64,000 nucleotides of DNA from Platerodrilus igneus (lineage: Eukaryota; Arthropoda; Insecta; Coleoptera; Lycidae), in the NCBI GenBank assembly GCA_036346225.1, contig JARFIW010001480.1, positions 11,501,001 to 11,565,000 on the forward strand, given 5' to 3'. Numbering within the stretch: position 1 is the stretch's first letter; each line of letters begins with the position of its first letter. The notes below the pieces were generated by a model. The model saw only the letters and a list, made by a program, of their open reading frames with translations, was not told the origin of the DNA and made no database searches. Shown here one piece after another: positions 45,021 to 57,594 of this stretch. Position numbers and translations under genes: made by a program.

Positions 45021-45054
45021 GTAAGCAAGTTCCTACGGATTACTTACCAGGGGG

Positions 45055-45647
45055 AGTCCAAGTAGTCATGCCTTGGCGACTGTCATAAGAAACAAGTTGA
45101 AAATGCAAGACATTGTCGCAATGAACTTCCAAATGTAGACTTACTTTAAAACAATTTAAAGAAATTAAAATTATTATGTTGTAATAATTATAAGTATTCA
45201 GATAAAAAAATAAAAATTTATTCCCGGGGGGGGGGGTCGGGTATCCGTGGTCAGATTTTGTGGGGGGTACCATATTTCGACTCTGCTATGTTAGGGGAGT
45301 CCAAATATGTATCGCACATTAATTTTGAACCTACTTGAAATTTTAATTTTCCCGACAGAATATCGCGGGGGCACGGCGTCCCCGTGGCCCGATTTCAACT
45401 GACATCAAAACTTAAGCTCAGGACACCGAGCTGAATCGATTGATGTATCACACATTGATGTCCGACCATTAGAAAGGCCTCGGACGGACAGACGGACAGA
45501 CAGACGGACGACAAATCGATTTCATAAACGAACGAAGTTCGTTGAATATATTTGTTGTTAGAACTTATCAATCAGTGGAAAAATACTTGTAAATTTTAGA
45601 GTTTAATAAAAGATTTAATTGAATATGTAAATCTACACTCAAAGTCC
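45055..45647 (+). repeat. BEL/Pao 3' LTR, interrupted
   Basis: LTR sequence at 45055-45092 resumes at 45545. The 452 bp between include a G-run (about 45225-45237), a stem-loop-like cgcgggggcacggcgtccccgtg region and a (GGAC/AGAC)n patch at about 45482-45510. They are absent from the 5' LTR remnant, so they were either inserted here or lost there. Confidence 0.6.
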
Positions 45648-47119
45648 ATGGTTTTTTAACAAATATTTAAATTTTATTGAAACATATTTCAAGTTGTTAT
45701 GCTTTTAAAGGTAAAAACTTCAAGGTTGTAATGATAAGAGTAACATTTGCTCTATGGTAATGTTTTGTATAATTGTTGAAATAATCAACGTGCACTATTG
45801 TGCCATATATCATTTACCCTAATTGCAAGATCTGTGAATTAGAACAATCATTAAACTAAATTCATTATAAATTATCTCTGACACTTTTTGAGCAAATTCA
45901 AAATTTAATTTTGCACTTTTAGGTTCTTGTAAATTATAAAAGGAAATCTTCAGACTTCATTAAATTTTAAAGTGGATCGAATTTCTTTTTATTACTAAAG
46001 GTTTAGAATAGATGGTGTACTTAAAGAATTAGAGAATGATATGAACAAACTAAATATATCCAAATCTAATAAAAGTTTTGAAAAAAAATCTTATGTATAA
46101 GACCTATAAAAATTCCTCAAAAAGGACTATGTTTATTTGAGTAGTTCCGAAGTAAATTGTCAATTAGATATTATTCTGTGTATTTTATGAGACATAAACA
46201 GTGATCTCAGTAATTGATTTTTCTTCTATGTTGCTACAGTATTCCGTGCAGATAAGAAAGAAAGTCGTAAAGCATGCAAAGGAAATCGCCTGCACCAAAT
46301 ACCGCAAGGGTAAAAGAGAAGGATAAAAAAGAACTCCAAAATAATTTGGATATCGTACGAGCGCCAAACGTCGTAGAGTGAAGTGGGTCACACAGAAAAC
46401 AATTGGAGACCACAGTAAGTACATTTATTTACAAACCATTAGTTAACAGACAGTATCAGAAGGAATATTTACAAAAACCAAATCGAATATTTCCGTAACC
46501 ATCCTGTTACAGCATGATTTAAACAAAAGCGTCAACTCGCATATAGCACAACATAGACATATACATTTAAGCAAATATAGATCAGGAATTATTTCCCAGT
46601 CACCTAAAATCTTAAAATCTAAATAACACATACAAAGATACTTTTATTGTATTTTCAGCCCTAAATAACTACAAGAAAAAACTAAGATATAATATATACA
46701 GTTTTAGAACGCTATTTACCAGCTGCTTAAGTACACTCCCTAAAAGTAATAACGTAACCGTAAATTTAAGTAGACTAACCCTAAACTAAAATGAATCAAG
46801 TGATAAACTTAATCTAGATTAGAACTTAGTAAACAAGTTGTTGACGTTAGCATTTCCTAATATTACTTTAGAATCAGTACAATAGCTCTAACGCGAGCTA
46901 CGGTGTATATTCCTTGTGACTTGTAAAGTAATCGCGTAATCATTGTTCACTGTCATGGGAAAGTAAAATTTTGGCACGCAGTCTGTAATTTATTGTGCCA
47001 TAACCACGAATAAGAAAAATATAGTATTTACGTGGTTATCAATCAATAAAAGAAGTAGCTAGATTTTATAGAAGCATCAAGAAAAGTAGGATGATTGCAC
47101 TTAAAGAAGAATAACTGCC
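45648..47119. other. Non-coding, no gene recognised
   Basis: Short ORFs at 46185-46424 and 46443-46631 (minus) have no domain. Confidence 0.45.
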
Positions 47120-47700
47120 TGCCTCTGGTACCATTGTAGCTGCAAGATAAGTATTCCGGCACGTAAAGGTATGTGAGCTTAGTTTTTTTTGTGCATACCA
47201 AGGGTTATTATTTATCAGCGGTTGAAGTTGGTGCAAAACCAGTTCACCATACCCGTTTAAAAGCTACCTTCGCTAGTGCTTCTGGTTATTTTTTCCAAAT
47301 TCTCACTAGAACTTGTTTTACATTTAATACTTTAAATTAATACGCTTGTTTATAGGAAAGTATAAACATTGCTTTTTGTCTGATTAACTTTTTACATGTT
47401 AAGCTACGAATGTACACTTTGTAGATCAATTATTAAAATTGTCTTTTACAGTATAACTTTTTATTAATATTTTTGTTTAAATAAAAGATTTTATTTGGAT
47501 TGTAAATAAAAACTCGATGGCGATATCCTTTCTTTGTCTTTGTAAATAATCTCACTCCCGCATTTGTAGTTAACCCGCTCTTTTTAAATTTCCTTTATCT
47601 TTTTATACGTAGTCGCGATTCGTACAGGTTCTTACTTTATTGTCTTTTCTGTTTCTGTCTGACCTGTGAATTTTATTCTTACAAAATCCCATAAAAGTAT
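47120..47700 (+). repeat. Diverged direct repeat, copy 1
   Basis: It matches 52060-52680 in the same orientation. Shared anchors are agataagtat, aaggtatgtg / gaggtatgtg, aaccagttcaccatac, gtgcttctggttat and acatgttag/acatgttaa. Similarity fades at the 3' end. No coding content or family name can be given. Confidence 0.6.
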
Positions 47701-48659
47701 GAAATCGTTTAAATTAGAAATTTTTAGGAAGAGCTTCTTAATAAGGAGTAAACGATGTTGTTAGAACTTAATATTGATATACCGGATACAGAAATTAACC
47801 TGTTTCGGTAATTTAACGTAACAATGCATTTCTATGTTTCAGATTCAACCAAGACAGTTATTGCCGTTGATGCTCATCGCTACTTAAAAGTTTCTGCATC
47901 TTACCATTCAGGATTTTCTAGTAAGTATCCTTAGAAGCAGTGGCGCCCCCCTATCCTATCTTTGTTTTGATACTCTCGTCCACGACCACTTTTATGCTCC
48001 CACGTGACATAAAAATCAAGCTAGCCCGGAAGTACATTCAGCGATTCCGTTACTTTCAAAGCCATCCTTCTATCCTAACCAAGTGCAAGGCTTACCTCGG
48101 TTTTTAAGGGATCCGATGAACTCCACCAGGTATTCTACCTTATCTATATGTGAGGCTCCTTTAACTTTTAAGAAGCTAACTTAAAAGGTTAAAAAGTCAT
48201 AAAAGACTTCTGGAAATCTGCAGCACTTTGGGTTCTGTTCTAAGTCATTAACAGGTCGATGGAAGGTTTTGTTTTTCTTTATTTGGTAAAAGTAGCTAGA
48301 ATATATCTAATAGTATTTCACTTAAGTTCACCGCTCTCTTAATAGCTAACAATAAATAGATTTATGGAGATGGTTCAAGATTTTCAGCCAACACGTTACT
48401 GATTTCATTCTAACTTGATAAAGTTTTTGAAAAACTTCATAAATTTAATAAGAATACTCCTCTAATGGTTATTTAGTAAATAGTTTCATTTGTAAAGTTT
48501 TATTTACGAAAGTTAGTTTTCCCAGTACGTACACAAAGGTCCATAACCTACATTACGTTTCCTATTTTCCTCAGAAAAAGTTTTTGGAGGATGAAACGAA
48601 TGAAATTATATTACATTCACAATATACTGTTATTATAAAAATGTTAGTAAAGCTTTAAA
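47701..48659. other. Non-coding, no gene recognised
   Basis: No credible gene. The stretch ctgcagcactttgggttctg near 48220 resembles part of the repeat at 48660-49300, so an older third copy is possible. Confidence 0.35.
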
Positions 48660-49300
48660 ATTACGAATAAATTTTGAGTCCCAATCTAATTTTCAAGTTG
48701 CTTTTTCTACCTTTTTTTTATAATAGACACTTAATTTTCCAAAATATACTTTCGCTTTACCGCTATTTTTAGATAAGCTCGCGCGTTCATATAACCACAA
48801 TCTATAGCCTCTAATCCAAAACCAATCTAGGTTATCTTTATTCGGATAACTAATTATAAGACACAGGTTTGGAGAATCCCGTTTAACCTAAACAAAACCG
48901 CTCGCCCCTAAATACATAATGTATTACAGTAATCCCCCTTCAAGGTATATTAATTGTAACAAACTAAACTAAACCTTTTCTTTTCGCCTACATAAGCAGT
49001 AAATACAAACCCAAATGTGTATTCAACACGTAAATTTCAATTCAGGAGCGTTGCGTTCACCATTTTTTCACATTCCATTTTCGCACTTTAGCCACAAAAC
49101 CATTACAGATACCGCATACCATCAAAGCACGGAAAATGCTATATAATACGAAAATGTTAGGGATATTTTAGTTAACAAAATATAAAATTGGATAAGAAGC
49201 CTTCGACAATTTGTGAAAGATTCTGAAAATACCTTTGAAGTTATTTCACTTTATCGTTTATAGAATGCAGCAATTCGGGTTCTGCTTTCGGTCAATGAAT
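48660..49300 (+). repeat. Diverged direct repeat, second family, copy 1
   Basis: It matches 58150-58800 in the same orientation. Shared anchors are cataaccacaatctata / gtaaccacaatataca, ggtaactaatta-type, ataatgtattacagtaatc / attatacattattacaatc, gtaaatttcaattc and gacaatttgtgaa, ending at tttatagaatgcagc. Confidence 0.65.
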
Positions 49301-49847
49301 ATTCACCTTCTTCTGTATTACATTAGATTATTTCTTTCTAGAATAAGACCTAGAGTAGTAGCGACTTTAGGAGGATACGGCGTGGCATAGCTGAGATATT
49401 GAACACGCGGAGGCACGAAGAGGCATGGTTTGAAGAATAGAAATGAACGAGAAAAAATTGAACGCCGTCGTGGGGAAGAAAGGTAAAACTTGAAGAGTAA
49501 ACGGTTCCACAGCAGAAAGGCAAGAAAAATAATTTGGAAAAAGTTGCACCTCGAAGGCAAGCGATCATGTAAAATAACTATGCCAAAAAATACGAGCAAC
49601 AGTAAAAGAAAACAAAGATACAAAAACTAACAAAACAATAACACAAGAAAATTCTGAGTCACCGTGAGCTGTCGACACTAAATATACAATTTTGTAAAAA
49701 TATTTTAAAGGTGGAACAAATATCGGATAAGCCAAAAGGTAGGCGTACTTTTCAGACAAACTATTAAACCATGTAGACCCATATCAGTGAGTAGATTCGT
49801 AAACCGATTTTTTATAACTTTATTAAAATTGTTATCCGCTATAAGAC
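49301..49847. other. Unassigned
   Basis: Overlapping minus-strand ORFs at 49318-49623 are open in two frames because of a purine-rich plus strand (gaagagg, aagaaagg). The plus strand reads ERRRGEER in one frame, but no family was recognised. Confidence 0.3.
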
Positions 49848-51148
49848 GACCATGTCGAATGTTCCAACCAGCTCCAAGACGGAAAACCTTATGAAGAAAA
49901 AAATAATTGTACTTAAATATTAATTTGGCAAATGTCTAAGTGTTGGGGATCCTTGACAATCACAGGCTGCTTTACCCCCTTTACATAACACTGAATCTCG
50001 TTGAAATAGGGGAACCGAGCTGTATCTAGGCTGTAGGAATGTCAGGAAGCTGTGTAGGCTAGATCAGAATAGAAATCAGTGAAGGTACGCACGCGTTCAA
50101 TCAGTTCCAAGACAGAAAATCAAATGACAAAAAAATAATTACACTTAAACCTGATGAATACTCTAAACAAATGCAGGTGTTGTGTGGAAGGATTTATTAG
50201 AAAACTATTGTCGGCAAATATTCAAGAGCCACAAGTTGCTTAAACCCCTTCACATACCACTAAATATCGGTGAGATAGGGTATATATTTACAAACAAGAG
50301 AAGAGGAACCAAGCTGTATCAAGGCAGTGAGAATTTCAGGGAACTGTGTAGGCTTGCTAGCTAGTACACGTACAACCAATTGAAAGACGAAAAACCTAAT
50401 GACAAAAAAATAAGCGCAGATAAATCTGATGATTATTATAAACAGCTACAAGTGTTGGTTTTGCAATATTTTCAACTAATCTTGATTGTGCGGAAGGATT
50501 TATGGGAAAACTATTAATTCGGCAACTGTCTAAGTGTTGGGGGATCCTTGGCAGCCACCGGCTGCTTAAACCCCTTCACATACCACTGAATCTCGGTGAA
50601 ATAGGGCATATAATTAGAAAACAATAGAAGGGAAACCGAACTGTATTTAACAAGATAAAGCAGTGGCTACGTTCGAAAACAACAAACATAGAAGCATGGA
50701 CAAAAGTGTTGGAAGCATATGTGTGGGGAACAGTACTATACACCTATGAAATAGGGACAGTAGGAGAAGCAGACAGAAAAAGAAAGAGGCCTTTCAGATT
50801 GTTATGCGTCAGATGTATGACGATGATAACATGGACAGATAAAGTTTATAACAAAGAGGTAATAGAAATAGTAGGGGAATAAAGATAGCTATCGGAAACA
50901 AAAAAAAATTAGGAAAAATAGAAGGCCAGTATACGTTCTAAGGCACTTTTGGGGAATAGTGCGGGTTATATTACAAGCAGATATAGGACAAAGAAAGTTA
51001 GATGTAGACCTAGATCAGTATATTGCACGCAGATAGTGAAAGATGCAGATTGGGAATTTGAGGGAACTGTGTAGGTTAGCTCAGAATGGAAACAATGATG
51101 GTACGCGTCTAACCAGTTCCGGGACTGAAGACTTATTGATGATGATGT
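49848..51148 (+). mobile_element. RTE-like LINE 3' region with three spacer modules
   Basis: Three successive 3'-end plus spacer modules start at about 49848, 50083 and 50357. A decayed pol C-terminal module follows (50650-50900, tgtgtggggaacagtactat) and then the final 3' end (ggtacgcgtctaaccagttc, gatgatgatg tail). It has one module more than the copies in the tandem duplication. Confidence 0.75.
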
Positions 51149-52059
51149 AAAATGTTGGCGAAATGTGAATAATAGGTACCACAATTAGTGTAATGAAAGC
51201 ATTAAGGATACAAGTCAGAAATAAAACTTCTCTATTAAATCGCAAAACAAAATAGTAACATTTGGGAAACAATAAAAGAAATTTTTAAAATATGAGAATA
51301 TTCTCTTCTAAGATTAGCAAAAGTAGTTCATTTAAGCTTAAGTACGGTATTACACAAAAAATATAAACTACTTTTGAAGTATAGGTGGCAGGTAATGTAA
51401 ATACATTTATTAACTGATATAGGAAACTATACTGTAGAAGGTAGAAATGCCACACTCTTTAATCTTTGTTCGATGGTTAAATGGGTTATATCCGGAATAT
51501 TTTATTTTCTACAATGAATACGCTTTCCGCAACTTGAACACATTTGCTTTAAAAACGAAACTTTATACTATAATTATTTAGTCGAGACCTTGTTGGAGGT
51601 ATCAGTTGATTTGTTAAACATTCCAGTAAAATATGATTACTTTCTCTGCTGTCCCATTCTAAACATTCGTCTAAAGAGTGTATTGAACTATTCCGATAAA
51701 ACCGTATTTTCCAGTTTCAATCGTTCGATAACGCGAATGTTTGCATTTCAAATTCGTGTTATTTAAACTCATTTTTGAACTTGACCCTGCAGCTTGTGCA
51801 TTGAGATGTTTGTTGCATGATTGGTCACCGTACTTTGAAAGTAATGCCCGCTTTTTTTTGTTCGACAAGATAGAGATAGCTTGCGAGTATTGGTGAGTTT
51901 TACCGCGCTTACTTATTCTAATCCGATTTTCTTTTTAGCTTTTTTCAGCTGGAAGCCAAAGCAGTCCTTTCTCTGTGTAGGCCAGACTGATCGTTGCCGT
52001 GGAGCACCTTTTCTTTTGATAGATCACTACTGTAGTTACGATGGCCTTTACGTCGCTGT
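51149..52059. other. Non-coding, no gene recognised
   Basis: Minor ORFs at 51671-51868 (minus) and 51881-52069 have no known domain. Confidence 0.45.
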
Positions 52060-52680
52060 GTTGGCTTAACCCCCACGGTTGGCCAGATAAGTATCTTGAC
52101 GCATAGAGGTATGTGCCTTGTTTTATTTTATGTATGTCAAGAATTGTTACTTATCAACGGTTGATGGTGTGAAACCAGTTCACCATACTTGTTGAACAGC
52201 TGGCGGCGCAGGTGCTTCTGGTTATACTTCGTTAGTCCTTACTATAACGTGGCCTGTATTTAAGGCTTACATTTAACACCTGCAATATTGAAAACAATCA
52301 ACATTCGCTATTTTTAATCTTCACATCTTTGCTATAGAGAATATTTACATTTAATGCTTAACCTTAACACCAATACTATTGAGAAAATCTACATCTAAAA
52401 CTTGCTATTACTATTCCTATTGAGAAAATCGTAACATTAATCTTTCTTTTTGTTTCAATGAATTTTATTACATGTTAGCCGCGAAATGCGCACTTCGTGG
52501 ATCCGGTATCAAATTTGTCCTTTACCATATCACTAAAATTTAATACTTTTATTTGTCCATGCAAATTAAGAAATTTTGTTTTGTTTTTATTTAGTTTTAG
52601 TTGTTAATCGATAATCGTGGACGAGGTGCTTAATTTTTTTCGGTGCATTATTTTTTATTTTTTTGTATGTAGGTGAATCC
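52060..52680 (+). repeat. Diverged direct repeat, copy 2
   Basis: Partner of 47120-47700, about 4.9 kb away in the same orientation. Confidence 0.6.
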
Positions 52681-53483
52681 CCCACTCTCCGCATCTGATA
52701 GCTAGCCTGTACTTACGTTTCGTCCGGCTACGTCATTGTACGTAGCATGTTTTATTTAAGAATAATACCTTTAAACCCTTGGGTGAGTTGTTATCCTTAA
52801 GGGATGTTTTGAGAATACAGGGAACAATTTCAATATCAAAGAAATACGCCACGGTATATTAGCTATAATCAGCTTTAAGGTACACCAAAACGACACAAAA
52901 TTCAAAAAGCAAACACCATCACATCTTTCAAAATGATCATTCCCCTCTGGCTTGTTTGGGGGGGGGGGGTGAATGAGGTGATATAAATATGCTATTATAG
53001 GGAAGGACCAATTGCTTTTGTAGCAATAACAATAGCGGTGGAGCGGTTATGTAATAATTAAAAACAACTACACCAAACTACTTAATAAAGGGTATAAATA
53101 CCTTTTATCCTGTGCCGCTGTGGGCAATAACGTTCACACACAAAAGCTTTCGACGGACCACCAGTAACACGCTCGACCGGGTGATGTCGGTGTCGCTTTC
53201 AAAAGCTCTCATACGACCGTCCTTTGCAAGGGTTCGGATGTGACTCACTTCACGCACTGCCTGCCGGTATATATGTTTCACTGACAACTGTAGGATGCAC
53301 GCACTGACGGTATTTATTGTCACAAAATACCGAATTGTTCGATGATGACGTAACACCCTCCCTCATTTTTAGGAATTCCAGGCGACTCTTTGAAATAAAG
53401 AAATATTTACATACCTTAACACAACATTTACTGTAGGGCTTACCTTCTACACCCTAGACAAACATTTAAGCAAACTTTAAAGT
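52681..53483. other. No gene; weak solo-LTR candidate
   Basis: The stretch 53017-53352 begins TGTAGC and ends GTAACA and contains moderately GC-rich sequence unlike its flanks. That is LTR-like, but no target-site duplication and no partner copy were found. A run of 11 or so G lies at about 52960. Confidence 0.3.
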
Positions 53484-53702
53484 TTGGATCTATTGAATTA
53501 TGGATATCAGTTACACGATTATACTTATATACAGGTACTGAAACCAATTATAACAACTAATATTAGACCAGCGGATTTTGTAGTACCATGTACGTGCAGT
53601 AAATATGCAAAAGAATATATGTGCCCTTGTCGCTCTAAACAATTGGACTGCTGTACATTTTGTAGATGTACTGCTAAGGCCATGTGCAAGAATCCATATT
53701 AG
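53484..53702 (+). CDS. Cys-rich ORF, probable element-derived C-terminal domain
   Basis: The 72-residue frame ends with ten Cys in a regular array: CTCSKYAKEYMCPCRSKQLD, then CCTFCRCT and MCKNPY. This resembles CXC-like Cys-rich tails found in multi-copy insect and cnidarian proteins of transposon origin (pattern CxC, CPCR, LxC, CxCxxxxCxNP). The N-terminal 30 residues are not recognised. The upstream gene is not present, so it is probably the cut-off end of a longer protein. Function is unknown. Confidence 0.45.
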   Translation: MDLLNYGYQLHDYTYIQVLKPIITTNIRPADFVVPCTCSKYAKEYMCPCRSKQLDCCTFCRCTAKAMCKNPY

Positions 53703-54679
53703 AAAAGTAATACATGCTCATAAGGGATGGGTGGTTGGGTTGGGCATGGTATGGGACTCGTATGCAGCCACGTTCACGTAGTAAGTCCTGGATACTGGTA
53801 TTATAAAAATGCTTGTTAATAGGTGCGTTCTTGTTTTTCTGTATTACATGCATAGTATGTGGCATGTCGCTGTAAACGTATAAATAACATATACACAACT
53901 TCTTTGGATGTGATTATTACAGCAGCGGTCCAAATTCTAAATATAATTGACCCTAAACACACTTGTATTGTGTTACTAGACTTTGGAAACCTGAGTTTAT
54001 AACAAAAATGACCGCTGTTTAATTGTTAGAAGTGCAGTAATAACAATAAAAACGTAAAGGGATGATGCGGCGGGCAGCCATTTTTAAAAAATTTATACCA
54101 GTGGTTCATATACCAATATATGAATTATAAATTTAGTGCAAAATCAGAGTCTTTAACTCCATTCGTGTGGTAAATATGCAGTAAAATAGATTTTTTAAGT
54201 GGCAGACATTTTCCAAGATGACGTCCAAAGTGACTTGATCCAGATCATGTGATTAACGATTTCTGAACTTCCAAACATGCCTATACACATTTCCGAAGTT
54301 AAATTGATTAGATCTCGAAGTGCATACAGGATTATACCCATTTCTCCTCCTATAGCGAGTAGTCTTCATAATTAAATAGGTGAATGATTGTGGAACGCAT
54401 AATCTAAATATGGTTCTAGAACATCCATTTGAATTCGTTTGCGTTTTGTTCATAATTCACTCTCGCAACAGTGCAGTAGGATATTGGTAATGAATGAACA
54501 TTCTGAAGAAAAATCAGTTTTTTATTTGGCTAGAACAGATTCTTACGTAAATTTTTAACATCTATCTTGTCGAACGGTTGGAATTGTTAAATTATTCCAT
54601 ACACGAGTAGTTCTCTTACTCCTGCTTGTATTAGTGATTGCAATAGAACATAATACAAATTAGTTTACGGTCACGGAAT
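53703..54679. other. Non-coding, no gene recognised
   Basis: ORFs at 53674-53898 and 54253-54453 (minus) lack any domain. Confidence 0.45.
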
Positions 54680-55298
54680 TTTATGTAATGGGCGACGGGG
54701 AGGGGGGCAACGTTTTGGATAAAATATTGCAGGGGGAGGGAAGTTAAAAAAAAATTATAGAAAGACGCTCCGAGGGCTTGATATTCGCTCGGGAAACAAA
54801 ATTTTTCTATAAATAATAAAATGATGGATAATATGTATAAACTAGTATAAAGGGATTAAGAAATGTTTGTAAACCAAATATAGATAATGTACGCGCCTAC
54901 CGGATCCCCTCCCCATTCTGCCGTGCCGGCCTCGGAAAGTCGTCGCGTAGGAGAATAGTACTGTAGCTAGAGCGAGAGAGTTCGGTCTCGGGTTCACGAA
55001 AACCTCGCTCTGATACTACGTTGGCTACTACTTCGACTAAACCCTGTAGGTCTTCCTACCTTTCCTTTCAAATTCGTCCCTACTACCCTAACCTATTACC
55101 TCCAGTTTAGTGTAGTGCAACGGATGTCCTTTTGTATTGGTAAGTGATAGTAACTAAGTCCTTTATCTGACGTCACTATATGACAATTTTCAACCCCTAT
55201 TATACAGTCCATTCACCCGCTTTCGGATTAACCCTATAATTTCATATTGGCGTTAACAGATAACTTAGGATAAGACTGTAAAAAGAAGGACAAAGAAA
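54680..55298 (+). repeat. Gypsy-like 5' LTR
   Basis: It carries about 375 bp (54890-55265) not found in the 3' copy. This part includes the more GC-rich tcgcgtaggagaatagtact and gttcggtctcgggttcacg. Confidence 0.55.
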
Positions 55299-55309
55299 AC
55301 ATTAAAATA

Positions 55310-55513
55310 ATGAGTGATAAAATATGTAAAATAAATAAGATCAATCTGTGGTCAAAAAAAAGAATATTCATAGGCGAGACACATCTGGGCGAAGCAGAAT
55401 ACCTAGTAGCAAAAGGTTTAAAAATGAATTACATTATAAGATTAGATTGTATAAAAAGGTTTGGAATGGTTATTGATGGAAGGGAAAATGCATATATTTA
55501 CAAGCTCAAATAG
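55310..55513 (+). pseudogene. Gypsy-like protease end
   Basis: The frame ends with IIRLDCIKRFGMVIDGREN, similar to the ILGxDFLxKxGxVID end of retropepsin domains. The active-site motif is missing. The ATG at 55310 is within the 5' LTR edge and is unlikely to be the original start. Confidence 0.5.
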
Positions 55514-55799
55514 GAAATAGGGTGGTTCAAGGATGTAATAATAATAATGAAGATGAATAGATAATCAGGAAGTATAGAAGAGAATAGAGAATTCAAGATA
55601 AGAGTAAGGATACGAATGGAATTTATAAAAAAAAAGATTTAGAAAAAAGAAATGAAGGAAAAGAAGAAATATGGGAAGATGCATTTATTATATGCAACAT
55701 AGTAAAAACAATATTTAAAGAATAACAGATCGGCACGAAAGATGAAAATATTAAATAAAATTATGAAGAATTAATAGATCGTGGAAGATAGATCCGGAA

Positions 55800-56104
55800 G
55801 TAATAGATATCACAACACTCCTAGAAAAGGCCAAGAAATGAATAAGAAGAAATAGAGAAAAGCATTTAAGACGTGAGAACAAAAAAATAAAAAAACGGAT
55901 AGTGTCACCGTGGGAAATTTAGTAATCGTAAAAAGTGTTAGAATAACAAATTATGAAAGAAAAATTTGTGCAAAACTGTCATTTCCATACAGTGGACCAT
56001 ATACAATTAACCAGGTTTTAGCAGAATTAATAAATCGGGAAGGAAGGATAATTGGGCGCTATCATATAAAACTACTATATCCAGTACTAACTGATGTGTT
56101 TTAA
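55800..56104 (+). pseudogene. Gypsy-like integrase C-terminus
   Basis: A basic stretch (RREN, KKIKKRIV) with a frame break leads into GNLVIVKSVRITNYERKICA, KLSFPYSGPYTINQV and RYHIKLLYP. This is the GDLVxVK, then PYxGPFxI, then FHVxxLKPY pattern of Gypsy integrase ends. Confidence 0.65.
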
Positions 56105-56277
56105 CTCCTCAGAGAAACATGAATCTTAAAAGTAGGGTCTAGCTTTGATATTCCACGTTTGGAAATCAAAAATAAAAAAAAAACGAAAAGACAAACAAGC
56201 TGTGTTACACCTTAAATAATCTAACTAACACAAAGTGGACAAAAATTTATTTTTTTAATTTTTTATTTTGGTGAAGC

Positions 56278-56524
56278 TTTATGTAATGGGCTGACAAGGG
56301 GGGGGGCGCAACGTTTCGGATAAAATGTTGCAGAGGGTGGGAAGTTAAAAAAATTTATAGAAAGACACTGCGAGGGGTTGATATTAGTTCGGGAGACAAA
56401 ATTTTTGTATACACAATAAAATTAAGCATTATATGTATTAACTAGTATGTAAGGGATTAAGAAAAGTTTGTAATTCAAATATACATAAGTTAGAATAAGA
56501 TTGTGAAAAGAAGGACAAAGAAAG
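56278..56524 (+). repeat. Gypsy-like 3' LTR
   Basis: It matches the 5' LTR at both ends but lacks its middle part. A run of nine G (about 56299-56307) replaces a mixed G-rich stretch in the 5' copy. Confidence 0.55.
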
Positions 56525-57594
56525 GATGGGTAGGCTAGATTTAATTAAAAAAAATTACGAATAAGGCAAAGGTGGTAACCAATGTAATAATTACTGAGAA
56601 CAATAAATAAGTGGACAGAATATTAAAAGTTTTTTTGGAGAAATAACTCTCTGACACTGATATACGCATATAAAAGTTATTTTTATAAAAGAGAAAAGTG
56701 TTTTTGAAATAATTAGATTAGTTAAAGAAGACATAGTGTTATATAAATAATATTCGTAAAAACGTAGCTCTACTTAGAACTTGTGTAAAAAAAATTTGAA
56801 AGGACGTCAAATTTGACAAATAAAAAATAATTATTTTGCTGGTAAAACAAGGTGTTAAATTTATTCCATAATAGAAGTTGTCAAAAGAAGTAGTGGGGAG
56901 GAAAAGAAGATACAACAAAAGGAAGGTAAGCATATGCCAGAGCAGGGACAAGAAACAACCAAGAGGAATATCAAAATTACAAATAGGAGAATTAAAGAAA
57001 ATATCATTTATCCTTTTCGTTTGGTTTTGACATTTCAAGAGAATCCATGAGTAATTAAAATTTAATTTAAATTTGAAATATAATTAGATCCCGTAAAAAT
57101 AACAAAGCCACGGCATCTAATTAGAAATACAAAAAAAAATATTTTCAAAACCTTAGTTAACTTAACTGCAAAATTTGGAATACTTGTCAAAATTAAGTGT
57201 CAGTCAGATTATTTAAATCAAAGATATAAGTAATTTTAAATTCACTAATCTATTCTGAATTTCTAGCCAAACCACACCATTCTACCGCAAAGCTTTACAA
57301 AATACCGAAACATAAAAGAAATAATTCAACCAAAATTTTGAAAATCGAACCTAATGAATTTCAAGGGAGTTAGAACACATGAGTTGTACTGGAAACCCAT
57401 AACTCACAAATAAGGACATTACTTAACCTAAGTACCAAAAGTTTAATTACAGTAGAAATCGCAACTGTCAATTTAGGCAGTAACAGATCAATTGATTAAA
57501 AAATCTTATTATACATAATTTGTGTAGCACATCGCTTAATTATCCTTAGTTCTGAGATCGTTCACTAGAATATTGATCTAAAGTAATTTGCCAT
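56525..57594. other. Non-coding, no gene recognised
   Basis: The minus-strand ORF at 56739-57038 has no known domain and reflects AT-rich, Phe/Leu-rich translation. Confidence 0.45.

Larger units (their letters stand above)
41401..45647 (+). mobile_element. BEL/Pao LTR retrotransposon, internally deleted
   Basis: Direct repeats at 41401-41540 and 45055-45647 (agtcatgccttagcgactgt versus agtcatgccttggcgactgt; atatatttgttgttagaa; caatcagtggaaaaatactt) mark the LTRs. Between them, in order, lie a PHD-type zinc finger of a Pao-like gag, the end of RT, RNase H and integrase. Most of gag, all protease and most of RT are deleted. An RTE fragment sits inside the integrase gene and about 450 bp of other DNA inside the 3' LTR. 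Confidence 0.8.
54680..56524 (+). mobile_element. Gypsy-like LTR retrotransposon, heavily deleted
   Basis: Two direct repeats (54680-55298 and 56278-56524) share tttatgtaatggg, ggataaaat-ttgcag, aagggattaagaaa and aagaaggacaaagaaa. Only a protease end and an integrase C-terminus are left between them, so gag, RT and the integrase core were deleted. Confidence 0.7.

Noticed and set aside
53017..53352. Solo LTR with TG...CA ends
   Set aside because: No target-site duplication and no second copy in the window; kept only as a weak remark.
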